Assembly (NCBI GenBank): GCA_963709075.1
Contig: CAVPUY010000002.1
Span: 372,001 to 436,000, forward strand
DNA: 64,000 nucleotides
From: Palsa-506 sp963709075
GTDB lineage: Bacteria > Actinomycetota > Actinomycetes > Streptosporangiales > Streptosporangiaceae
Direction of reading: 5' to 3'
Below, one piece after another: positions 1-8,380 of the stretch (its first letter is position 1; the number at the start of each line of letters is the position of its first letter). Under the pieces are notes generated by a model that was not told the origin of the DNA, searched no databases, and worked only from the letters and a program-made list of their open reading frames with translations. Position numbers and translations under genes: made by a program.

Positions 1-39
1 TGGCCCGGGACGGAGACCGCCAGCGGCGCACGGCCCGGC

Positions 40-624
40 TTAGCGGTCGCTGCCGTCGGGATCGGCCGGTTCCCGGCCTGGCTGCCGAGCCAGCTGGCTT
101 ACCGGGCGGATCACCCGCACCCCGATCCAGGCAGCCGCGACGCCGACGGTGACGCCGACGACGGTGTCAGCGAAACGAAGGATGGGCTGCTGCCAGGCAT
201 CGTGCGGGCTCACCGCGGCCACGACCATGACGACCGCTGTGGTGACCCCGGCGGTAATTGCGTCACCGGGCCGGCCGATCAGCGTGACCACCAGCGCGCT
301 GACTCCGATCAGCACCGCCAGGGCCCAGGCGTGAAACGGCAGGAACACCAGGTAGATCAGGCAGAGCGTGAAACTCACCGAGGTTGCGGCCACCCGGGAC
401 ACCGCGGCGGTCGTGCTCTGGTGATAGCTGAAACGGCACACGAACACCGTGGCGATCACGGCCCACAGGCCGCCGAGCAGGTCGTCGGCCCTCGACACCG
501 AGTGGACGCGCGAAAGGCCGCGCGTCACCAGCCAGTATGCGGACAGGCAGGCGACGGCGAGCAACCCGCAGTCAAGGACCGCCACTTTGACCTCTGCCCA
601 GCCGAGGCGGCGTCCCGGTGCCAT
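40..624 (-). CDS. FUSC-family-like inner-membrane protein
   Basis: The 194-residue product has about six hydrophobic segments. Its loop and arginine pattern resembles the membrane half of FUSC/aromatic-acid exporter proteins, which in that family export aromatic acids or small organic compounds. The C-terminus is short and charged (PVSQLARQPG followed by an Asp-rich tail), so the protein is far shorter than full FUSC transporters and lacks the cytoplasmic half. The start is the ATG at 622-624, and the gene is divergent from the Bax-inhibitor-like gene at 751. The substrate cannot be read from the sequence, so the call is at family level only. Confidence 0.6.
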   Translation of the reverse strand: MAPGRRLGWAEVKVAVLDCGLLAVACLSAYWLVTRGLSRVHSVSRADDLLGGLWAVIATVFVCRFSYHQSTTAAVSRVAATSVSFTLCLIYLVFLPFHAWALAVLIGVSALVVTLIGRPGDAITAGVTTAVVMVVAAVSPHDAWQQPILRFADTVVGVTVGVAAAWIGVRVIRPVSQLARQPGREPADPDGSDR

Positions 625-750
625 GACGCCTCCTTCCGGATCCGGGCCAGCTACCCGTACCTTGTTCCCAGTGTGCAGGAACGCCCGGCATCGCGGGACG
701 CCTCCGCAGGCCGGCGCCGGGCTGCCGAATAGCGGAAAGAGCAGGACATC

Positions 751-1407
751 ATGAGCGAGTCAGCTACCTACCAGGGAATCGGCGCCCCGTCCCGCGATCG
801 GGCTCATACCCTGTTCGCGCAGACGATGGGATACGTCGCGGGCACGGCCGCCCTCTTCGCGCTCGGCGCCTACCTGGGCCGCAACCTGACCTATGGCGTG
901 GGCATTATCGCGTTCATCGCCGCTTTCGGCTGCCTGATCGGCATGCGGTTCGCGGCACGCAAGTCCCGGCAGCTCACCGCCGGGCTGCTCGCCGCCTTCG
1001 GCCTGCTGATCGGGCTGGCCCTGGCACCGACGCTCGCGTACTACGCCAGCGCGAACCCGCAGGCGCTGTGGCAGGCGGGCGGCGCCACCGCGCTGTTCAT
1101 CGCCGGGTTCGGGGCAGCCGGCTACGCCACCCGGCGCGACCTGTCGGCGATCGCGCGGGTCTGCTTCTGGGCGCTGCTTGCCCTCATAGTGCTCGGCATA
1201 GTACTGATCTTCGTTCACATCCCAGGCGGCGAGCTGATCTACTCCGTGCTCGGCCTGGTGATCTTCGCCGGCTTCACCATGTTCGACTTCCAGCGGCTGC
1301 GGCGCTCTCAGGACATCGACTCCGCGCCGTTGCTGGCCGCCTCGATCTTCCTCGACGTGCTCAACGTCTTCCTGTTCTTCCTGCAGATCTTCTCGAGAAG
1401 CGACTGA
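751..1407 (+). CDS. Bax inhibitor-1 / YccA family membrane protein
   Basis: This 218-residue protein has seven predicted membrane segments. It has the family layout: a short hydrophilic N-terminus (about residues 1-25), alternating hydrophobic helices, and a C-terminal pair containing FTMFDFQRL and FLDVLNVFLFFLQIF. These match the conserved end of BI-1/UPF0005 proteins, which act as membrane calcium-leak or stress-modulating channels. The start ATG follows a purine-rich AGCGGAAAGAG segment. The gene stands alone and converges on the HAD gene across a hairpin. It is intact. Confidence 0.8.
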   Translation: MSESATYQGIGAPSRDRAHTLFAQTMGYVAGTAALFALGAYLGRNLTYGVGIIAFIAAFGCLIGMRFAARKSRQLTAGLLAAFGLLIGLALAPTLAYYASANPQALWQAGGATALFIAGFGAAGYATRRDLSAIARVCFWALLALIVLGIVLIFVHIPGGELIYSVLGLVIFAGFTMFDFQRLRRSQDIDSAPLLAASIFLDVLNVFLFFLQIFSRSD

Positions 1408-1409
1408 GC

Positions 1410-1432
1410 GGCCGCCTCCGGCCGGGGCGGTC
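1410..1432. terminator. Candidate bidirectional terminator hairpin
   Basis: GGCCGCCTC, loop CGGCC, GGGGCGGTC forms a 9-bp stem with two G-U pairs in the 25-bp gap between two convergent genes. There is no T-tract, as is common in high-GC actinomycetes. Confidence 0.45.
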
Positions 1433-2309
1433 AGAGGTCAAGCACGACCTTGAAGTCGTTCTGCATGCTCGCGACCGTCCAGCCGCGTTCCTTCGCCTTG
1501 GCCAGGGCCTTCTCCGCGCCCGCGTCGTAGGCGAATTCGCGCCCGGCGTCGTCGTGGCGGATCAGCAGGCCGAACCGCGCCGTGCGCAGCATCGCGGCGT
1601 CACCGTCGGCGTTCCCGACGGCCAGCAGCGGCTTGCGCCCGGTACGGGTCCAGATCTGGACGGGCTTCCCCGGCCCGTCATCGGCCGGCTGCTCGACGCC
1701 TTTCGTGCGGTACACCTTGCCGTGGCGGTACTCCAGGGCGGCACCCGAGCCGATCACCGACTGCCGGGGGATGCCGTACATTTCCTCCGAAATCACCCGG
1801 ACGAAATCCCGCCCGCCTGGCGCGCAGATGTAGACATTGAACTCCCTGGCCCGCAGCAGGGCGATCAGCTCGCGCATCGGGCGGTAGCCGAGCCTGGTGT
1901 AGGGAACGCCGAATGCCGGATGACGCGCAGTATCGAAAAACCCCCGCACTGCCCTCTCGAACGCCTCGACCGTAATGCCCTCATAGGCCTCCGCAACGCC
2001 CCGGGCCAACCCCGGCACATGGCCGAGAAACGCGGCGAGCCATTCCTTGTCACCTTCGGCGATGGCCTTCCACGGCTGCTGCCTCGCCTTGCCGGGATGC
2101 GCCTGGGCTATCTCCGCCCACCGCCGCAGCAGGAATCCAGCCTGTGCGGACATGGGCTTCTCGCACCACAACGTCCCGTCGAAGTCGAATACGGCGATCC
2201 GGTCTGCGGCCGGAACGAACGACTCACCCGGCTCGGTCACCGACCGCACGAACTCCAGGATCCGCGCCTTGGCCGGCCCGTCGGTCCAGCCCGGCAGCTG
2301 TTCAGCCAT
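1431..2309 (-). CDS. HAD-superfamily hydrolase (phosphatase-like)
   Basis: The product is 292 residues. HAD motif I is FDFDGTLW near residue 40 (nucleophile Asp and general acid two residues later). Further motifs sit downstream, with PGGRDFVRV in the cap/motif II area and AVGNADGDAAML as the motif IV acidic cluster. These support a phosphohydrolase of the SerB-like secreted-phosphatase type, but the substrate is unknown. I start at the ATG at 2309 because GGAGG lies just upstream. An open frame extends further to 2408 but has no family similarity. The gene is intact. Confidence 0.75.
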   Translation of the reverse strand: MAEQLPGWTDGPAKARILEFVRSVTEPGESFVPAADRIAVFDFDGTLWCEKPMSAQAGFLLRRWAEIAQAHPGKARQQPWKAIAEGDKEWLAAFLGHVPGLARGVAEAYEGITVEAFERAVRGFFDTARHPAFGVPYTRLGYRPMRELIALLRAREFNVYICAPGGRDFVRVISEEMYGIPRQSVIGSGAALEYRHGKVYRTKGVEQPADDGPGKPVQIWTRTGRKPLLAVGNADGDAAMLRTARFGLLIRHDDAGREFAYDAGAEKALAKAKERGWTVASMQNDFKVVLDL

Positions 2310-2520
2310 CCCGGCCTCCGCATCACCTGACCGGCTCACCGCGACGCCGCCGCAGCGCCAGGCCCGGTCCCGGTGACCCGCTCCGCCTGGTAGCTGGCCA
2401 TGTCCCACATATCCAGATGTTAACGGCCATGAGGAGCTATCTCCATAATTGAGACCCCGGCATCGCCATCCGCCAGGGTCTTAGGTCCCGTCTGCCGAGA
2501 ACTTCCTGAGCGCCCCCGGC

Positions 2521-2632
2521 GGCCAAAGCCCGCACCCGTGCCATGACGCGCCCCGGGCAAAGCCCGCGCCCGGTGCCATGACGCGCCCCATGCAATGACG
2601 CGCCCGGGGCAAAGCCCGCGCCCGGCGCAATG
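2521..2632. repeat. Three imperfect direct repeats in a 500-bp gene-free stretch
   Basis: Copies of the 20-nt core GGCAAAGCCCGCGCCCGGTG lie at 2521-2540 (degenerate), 2556-2575 and 2608-2627. They are separated by CCATGACGCGCCCC spacers, so the unit is about 35-37 bp. The core contains GGGC...GCCC self-complementarity. The rest of 2310-2810 has no convincing gene. A GAGGAG ribosome site near 2797 serves the next gene. Confidence 0.7.
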
Positions 2633-2810
2633 AATGGCCAGGATTACCGGGGGGCCGGGATCGGGCTGGCCGGGAGATTTGCTGCGGCGATGCGGTGTCC
2701 GCCACAATGAGGGCCGGCGATGAGGCTCGCCGGAACCGCGGGCGTCGCTCGCTGATGGCCTCTACCACCCGGTCCGGGGAGATCCGGAAGGCTGAAAGAG
2801 GAGTCCGTCA

Positions 2811-3855
2811 GTGATAACCGGCCTGCCGGAGCCGCCTGGCATCGATCCGCGCGGGCGGCGCTGTCCTGGCCAGCCCGCCGGGAGCGGGCCGGTGAGCGCG
2901 GCTCTGCCGGTACCGGCCATCCAGTTCCTCCAGGTCGCGACCATCGCTGCCGCCGCGCCCGGGCTGTCCGGCGTGATCGCGCGGGTGGAGGCGCGGCTGC
3001 AGGGCCGGACCGGGCCCCGGGTGCTCCAGTCGTACTACGACCTGGCGAAGCTGCTGCGCAAGGAGGCGCTGGCCCCCGAGGGGGCAAGCTGGGTGTTCCT
3101 GGCCGCCCCGCTGGCCGCGGCCACCTGCTACCTGACCGTGCCGCTGCTGATCCCGGTGCTGACCAGCTACGGGCTGCCGCTCGGCTATATGGGCGACATC
3201 CTCGGCGGCGGCTTCATCCTGTCGCTGGCCAGCTTCGTCGTCGCGGTCGCCGCGCTGGAGACCGGGAGCCCGTACGCTCAGCTCGGCGCCAGCCGGGCGA
3301 AGACGTTCGCTGCGATTACCGAGCCGGTCGTGCTGTTCGTCGTGTTCACCGTCGCGCTGGTGACCGGGACCGACCTGCCGTATGCGCTCGCCGCCACCGT
3401 GCGCTCGTCGGCGGGCCAGATCGTGCGGCCCGCGCATCTGCTGGCTGCCGCCGCGCTGTTCATGGTGATCCTGTCCGAGACCGGCCGGATCCCGGTGGAG
3501 ACCCATACCGGCACGAACGAGTTCGGGATGATCGAGGAAGCCCGGCCGTTCGAGCACTCCGGTCCTTACTTCGCGCTGCTGAAGTGGGGATCGGCGATGA
3601 AGCAGCTGATCCTGTACACGATCCTGCTCAACGTGTTCGTGGCGCCGTGGGGCCTGGCCGCGACGCCGCAGGCCGGTGGCCGTGGCGCTGGCGATCGTGG
3701 CGCTGCTGGCCAAGGCGGTCGGCGCTGGGCACCGTGGTGGCGTCATCGACAACTCGTTCGCCAAGCTGCGCCTCTTCAAGATCACCGAGTTCGTCGCCGC
3801 GGCATTCCTGCTCGCCGTGCTCGGCGTGTTCACGCTGTACCTGGGGGGTGGCTGA
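2811..3855 (+). CDS. HyfC/EchB/NuoH-like membrane anchor subunit (frameshifted)
   Basis: First gene of the Hyf-like operon. It encodes the NuoH-type subunit that in the family binds the peripheral arm to the membrane and shapes the quinone/proton path. Family residues are clear: GPRVLQSYYDLAKLL near residue 65, ETGRIPVETHTGTNEFGM in the middle, and DNSFAKLRLFKITEFVAA near the end. At least eight membrane helices are visible. The start is GTG 2811 with GAGGAG eight bases upstream; GTG 2892 is an alternative. The frame changes near 3675 and 3724 (each +1) and again near 3743 before the stop at 3853-3855. Confidence 0.82.
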
Positions 3856-3862
3856 GGTGGCG

Positions 3863-4598
3863 ATGGACCGCTGTTCCTGGTGGGAGGTGCTGATGGCGGC
3901 AGTGGCGGCGCCGAGCGTCTACGCCGGGCGGGTCGAGCGTCATCTCGGTGGGCGTGCTGCTGGCCGAGTTCGGCATGTTCCGCCAGGCGCTGCTCCGCGA
4001 CCAGGTGCGGCTTTACGCCGCGCAGTCCGGGCTGATCTCCGTGCTGGCGATCCTGGTGGCGGCCGTGCGCCATCTGCCCGAGCTGTACGTGCTGGCGGCG
4101 CTGTCGGCGGCACTGAAGGTCGTGATCGTCCCGATCGTGCTGCGGCGGCTGCTGCGCGGCATCGGCCGATGCCGCCGGGGATGACGGCCCGGGCTGGACC
4201 GAGATCGCGGGCAGCGGCTCGCTGAGCCTGGCCAGCACGGTGCTGCTGGCGATCGGCGTTGCCGCGTTCGGCTTCTTCTCGGTCGGCGCGCTGGGCATCC
4301 GCAGCCCGGTGCTGCCGCCGACCGCGCTGGCGATCTCGGTGTCGGTGGCGCTGGTGGCGTTCGTGCTGATGATCATGCGCCGTGACGTGGCGTCCCAGGC
4401 GATCGGGTTCTTGTCGCTGGAGAACGGGATCTCGCTGGCGGCCCTGGTGGTCGCGGCCGGGACTGCCGCTGATCCTGGAGGTGGCGTTCCTGTTCGACCT
4501 GCTGGTCGTCGTCGTGGTGTTCGAGTCTGCTGATCCGGGTGCACCACGGCCGCGCCGAGTCGCTGTCCACCGCCGACCTGACCAGCCTGCGGGGCTGA
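3863..4598 (+). CDS. HyfE-like hydrogenase-4 membrane subunit (frameshifted)
   Basis: HyfE-type small membrane subunit of about 220-240 residues. In the family it bridges NuoK-like helices to the antiporter subunits. The conserved block VISVGVLLAEFGMFRQALL is followed by QSGLISVLAILVAAV, and the C-terminal part contains ASQAIGFLSLENGISLAAL, a strong HyfE signature, then ILEVAFLFDLLVVVVVFE. Reading this needs +1 changes near 4164, 4462 and 4526. The first 30 residues are also scrambled, so the start is uncertain; ATG 3863 is used. It follows the previous stop by 7 bp and ends 5 bp before the next start. Confidence 0.78.
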
Positions 4599-4603
4599 AC
4601 GCG

Positions 4604-6099
4604 ATGCTCGTCGTCATCGTGGTCCTGCTCGGCCTGCCGTTCGCCGCCGCCCTGGTCTCGCTGCGGGCACCCGCGCGGCGTCGCCGCAGGCCGTCACGCG
4701 CCGTCACCGGGGTCGCTGTGCTTCGGGCTGGTCCTCGCGCTGGTTCCCGCTGCCGCGCACCGCGACCTGGCATACCTGTCCTACCTGCGGATCGACGCGG
4801 TCAGCGCGGTGTTCCTGCTGGCCACGAGCTTCCTGTACGCCGCGGTCGCGGTGTACTCGGTCGGCTACCTGGCCCGCGAGCAGGCGCAAGCGCGAGCCGG
4901 GCTTCTCCCGGTACTGCCAGGCGGTTCTACGTCGGGGCTGAACCTCTTCGCGTGGTCGATGCTGGCCGCGCCGATGATGAGCAACCTGGCGCTGCTGTGG
5001 ATCGCGATCGAGGTGACCACCGTGATCTCGGCACTGCTGGTCGCGATCGAGGACACCGACGGGGCCGCGGAGGCGGCATGGAAGTACATCCTGATCGCCT
5101 CGGCAGGCCTCGGCCTGGCACTGCTCGCGACGATCTTCGCCTACTACGCCGGCGCCCAGGTGCTCGGGGAGCATTACAACCTCGCGTTCGGCTCGCTGCT
5201 GCACGCCGGTGCCCGGCTGCCGCACACCCCGGTGCGGCTGGCGTTCGTGCTGGCGGTGCTCGGCTTCGGCACCAAGATGGGTCTGTTCCCGGTGCACACC
5301 TGGCTGCCGGACGCGCATTCCGAGGCGCCGACCCCGGTGTCCGCGCTGCTGTCGGGATCGCTGCTCGCGGTGAGCTTCTACGCGATACTGCGCTACTACC
5401 AGGTGGCGACCGCTGGCGCTCGGCCCGCGCTTCCCGCGTGACGTGCTGCTGGTCTTCGGTGTGGCCTCGCTGCTGCTCGCCGCGCTCTACCTGCTCGATC
5501 AGCGGGACGTGAAGCGGATGCTCGCCTACTCCAGCGTGGAGCACATGGGCATCCTGGCCATCGGGGTGAGCTTCGGCGCGCCGATCGCGCTGGCCGGGGT
5601 GCTGCTGCACGTGCTCGCCCACGCCGCCGCGAAGGGCAACGCGTTCATGGGCGCCGGGGTTCTGGTGCGCAAGTTCGGCAGCAAGCGGATCTCCGCGGAT
5701 AAGCGGCGGCCTGGACCTGCTGCCGTGGAGCGGGCCGCTGTTCCTGCTCGCGTGCTCGCGCTGTCGCGCGATGCCGCCGTTCGGGATCTTCCGCAGCGAG
5801 TTCGAGATCGTGCGAGGCGGGTTCGCCGCCTCTTCCGACGTCGCCGCGGCCGTGCTGATCGTGCTGGGTCACGTTGGCGTTCCTCGGCCTGTCGGTCGCG
5901 CTAACCGGATGCTGCTTCACGCCGCCGGGCCGGACGCCCGGGCGCGGCAGCGCGTTATTCCAGGGGTGAGCCGAGTGCCTGGATGGTGGTGCCGGTGGTC
6001 GGCGGGGTCGCGGTTCTGCTCGTGCTCGGCGTGCACCCGCCGGCTGAGCTGACCGGGCTGCTCACGCGCGCCGCGGCGCTGCTCGGCGGGATGGCGTGA
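4604..6099 (+). CDS. HyfF/NuoN-like proton-translocating subunit (frameshifted)
   Basis: Antiporter-type subunit of about 490 residues with some 14 helices. Family blocks are readable in order: LLWIAIEVTTVISALLVAIE (proton-channel Glu), LAFVLAVLGFGTKMGLFPVH, TWLPDAHSEAPTPVSALLSG and MLAYSSVEHMGILAIGVSF with Lys and His residues typical of NuoL/M/N channels. Reading needs many +1 changes (for example near 4721, 5411, 5700, about 5870 and about 5970). Between about 4872 and 4945 three +1 changes cancel out. The protein should form a proton path in the membrane arm with HyfB. The stop is at 6097-6099. Confidence 0.78.
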
Positions 6100-6123
6100 G
6101 GCCGGCCGGGGCGCGGACGCCGG

Positions 6124-7601
6124 ATGGCCGCCGACGTGCCCGCGCTGTGGGACGGGCTGGCCGGCGAGGTGGCGGCAGGCCGCAGGTTCGCCGGCCTGTT
6201 CGGCACCGCGCGGCCGCAGGCGGCCTGCTGCTGTCCGCGCACCTGGCCGGCCCGGACGGCATCGGCACCTGGGAAGCGCTGCTTCCCGCGGCAGCCGCCG
6301 GCTATCCGGCGCTGACCCCGAGGCTCGGCGCCGCGTTCTGGTATGAGCGCGAGATCGGTGACCTGTTCGGCGTCATTCCCGAGGGCCATCCGCGGCCCGA
6401 GCCGCTGCTGCTGCCGCTGCCGCCGGGAGGAGCGCGCCGCGGCCGCGGCCGGGGATGCGCCGGCGGGCCCGCGGTCATCGAGCCGGATCCGCGGGCGCTG
6501 CCGCTGCACGTGATCGGCCCCGGCATGTTCACCATCCCGCACGGCCCGGTCCGCTCCGGGGTCGTCGAGTCGATCGAGTACCTGGTGGAGACGCCGGGAG
6601 AGGATATTCCGCACCTGAACATGCGGGTGTTCTACAAGCACCGCGGGATCGAGAAGCGGTTCGAGGGGATGACCCCGGACGACGGAGTGCTGCTGGCGGA
6701 GCGGGTCGAGGGCACGGCTGCGGTCGCGCACGCGCTTGCCTTCTGCCACGCCCTGGAGCAGATCTGCGACGTCGCCGTGCCCTGGCCCGCGGCGCTGGTC
6801 AGGATACTGCACGCCGAGCTCGAGCGCCTCGCCTGCCATCTCGACGTGGCGGTCAGGCTGGCCGACGCGGCCGGGCTGGCGGTAGCCACGGCCAGGTTCG
6901 GCTGGCACAAGGAGCAGGTGCTGCGGATGGTCAGCAGGCTGTGCGGCAGCAGGTTCGGCCGCGGGGTGGTCGTGCCGGGCGGGGTCAGCGGCCTGCCGCT
7001 GATCAAGCCGGGCGATCTCCTCGCCGGGATCGGCGGCCTGGAGAAGGCGGTGACGGCAGATGTCAGGGCGCTGATGGGCACCGCGTCGTTCCTGGACCGG
7101 CTGCGCCGGACCGGCCCGCTGAGCGCAGCAAAGAGCCCGCGAGCACGGGGCGCTCGGCCCGGTCGGCAAGGGATCGGGGCTCTGCGACGATGCCCGTGAG
7201 ATCCGCCCTTATGACGCGTATCCCGCGCTCGGGCTGCGGCAGCCCGGCCCCGCATTCCGGCGGCGATGCGCTGGCCAGGCTCAAGGTTCGGTGGGATGAG
7301 GCGGCTCAGTCCTTCCACCTGCTCCGCCAGGTCGCCGATGAGCTGAGCGAGCGCGGCCGGCCCGCTCCGCGCGGCCTGCGAGCCCGCGGCCGGCCGTGCG
7401 GTCGGATGGGCCGAGGCGCCGCAGGGCGAGGTGCTGTACGACGTGCGGCTGGAGGGCGGCCGGATCACCCGCTGCCGGCCCCGCTCGGCCTCGTTCCACA
7501 ACCTGGTGCTGATGCACGAGGTGTTCGCCGGTGACATCCTCACCGACTTCCCGTTCATCGAGGCGAGCTTCGGGCTGTCAGTCGCGGGGGTGGCTGGCTA
7601 G
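6124..7601 (+). CDS. NuoC + HycE/NuoD-like large-subunit fusion lacking NiFe cysteines (frameshifted)
   Basis: The N-terminal ~110 residues are a NuoC/30-kDa domain (FWYEREIGDLFGVIPEGHP). The rest is a 49-kDa/HycE-type large subunit: GPVRSGVVESIEYLVETPGE, NMRVFYKHRGIEKRFEG, ARFGWHKEQVLRM and a C-terminal GDILTDFPFIEASFGLS. In true NiFe enzymes the segment after HRG-x-EK carries RVCGIC; here it reads ERVEGTAAVAHA near 6700. The C-terminal DPCxxC is also absent. No Cys pair can hold NiFe. Frame changes lie near 6215, 7145 and 7370. I chose ATG 6124; GTG 6096 overlaps the previous stop but is in another frame. Confidence 0.8.
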
Positions 7602-8380
7602 ATGTGGGTGCTCAGGGGACTTCGTGATGGCGTGCTCAGCACCCGCTGGCCTGGCCAGGCCCGACCCGTACGCGCAGACCTGGCGCGGCACGGCGACCGT
7701 GCTGGACGCGGATGCCGCCGGCGCCGGTCGAGCTGGCCGGGCTGTGCCCGACCGGCGCGATCTCAGCGGCTCAGGACGGGTCAGTCCGGCTGGATCAGGG
7801 AAGGTGCGTGCAGTGCGGCCGGTGCGTAGCCGCCAGGCCCGATGTGTTCGGCTGGTCCGCCGGGCCTGCGGCGGCCGCGCTGCAGCGGCGTGGCCTCGTG
7901 GTCCCTGACATCCCCGAGAGTGCAGCGAAAATGGCCGAGATCCGCGACGGCCTGCGGGCCAGGACGGCCGCGCTGCGACGCTCGGTGCACCTGCGGCACG
8001 TCGACGCCGGGTCGGATGGCACCGAGGAGTGGGAGATCCTGGCCCTGCTGAATCCGGTCTACGACGTGCACCGGCTCGGGATCTTCCTCACCGCGAGCCC
8101 GCGGCACGCGGATGTCCTGCTGGTCACGGGCGCCGGGGCGCGGGGGATGACGGAGCCGCTGCGCCGCGCCTACGACGCCATGCCGGAACCGAAGATCGTC
8201 ATAGCCGTCGGTACCGATGCGGTCAGCGGCGGCCTGGCCAGCCCGTCCTATGCGACAACCGGAGGGGTCGGCGCCACGGTGCCGGTTGACCTCTGGCTTC
8301 CTGGTTCCCCGCCGAGCCCGTTCAGCATCTTGCACGCGCTGCTGCTGGCGGTCGGCCGCCTCCCCGGAGCGCAGCGGTGA
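7602..8380 (+). CDS. Ferredoxin-HycG/NuoB-like small-subunit fusion lacking proximal-cluster cysteines
   Basis: The ATG directly follows the large-subunit stop. The N-terminal ~80 residues (with +1 changes near 7650 and 7715) are a half ferredoxin: LCPTGAI, then CVQCGRC, which is enough for one [4Fe-4S] cluster. The C-terminal ~130 residues align with the NuoB/HycG small subunit: NPVYDVHRLGIFLTASPRHA, DVLLVTGAGARGM and VDLWLPGSPP. All four proximal-cluster positions are changed. DGGSCNGCDIEIL of HycG reads DAGSDGTEEWEIL, the GDCA site reads GTDA, and PGCPP reads PGSPP. The stop overlaps the next start by four bases. Confidence 0.82.

Noticed and set aside
2808..4547. Long minus-strand open frame of about 579 codons opposite the hydrogenase-like genes
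   Set aside because: Arg/Pro/His-rich text with no family similarity; it is a high-GC shadow of the plus-strand genes.
6096..7601. Functional NiFe hydrogenase
   Set aside because: No CxxC pair in either end of the large subunit, no maturation genes in the window and no C-terminal processing site.
2811..8380. The hydrogenase-like operon as a decaying pseudogene cluster
   Set aside because: Frame changes are nearly all +1 and occur equally in essential genes, while residues around them are conserved, and HyfB is intact. Error is more likely than decay.
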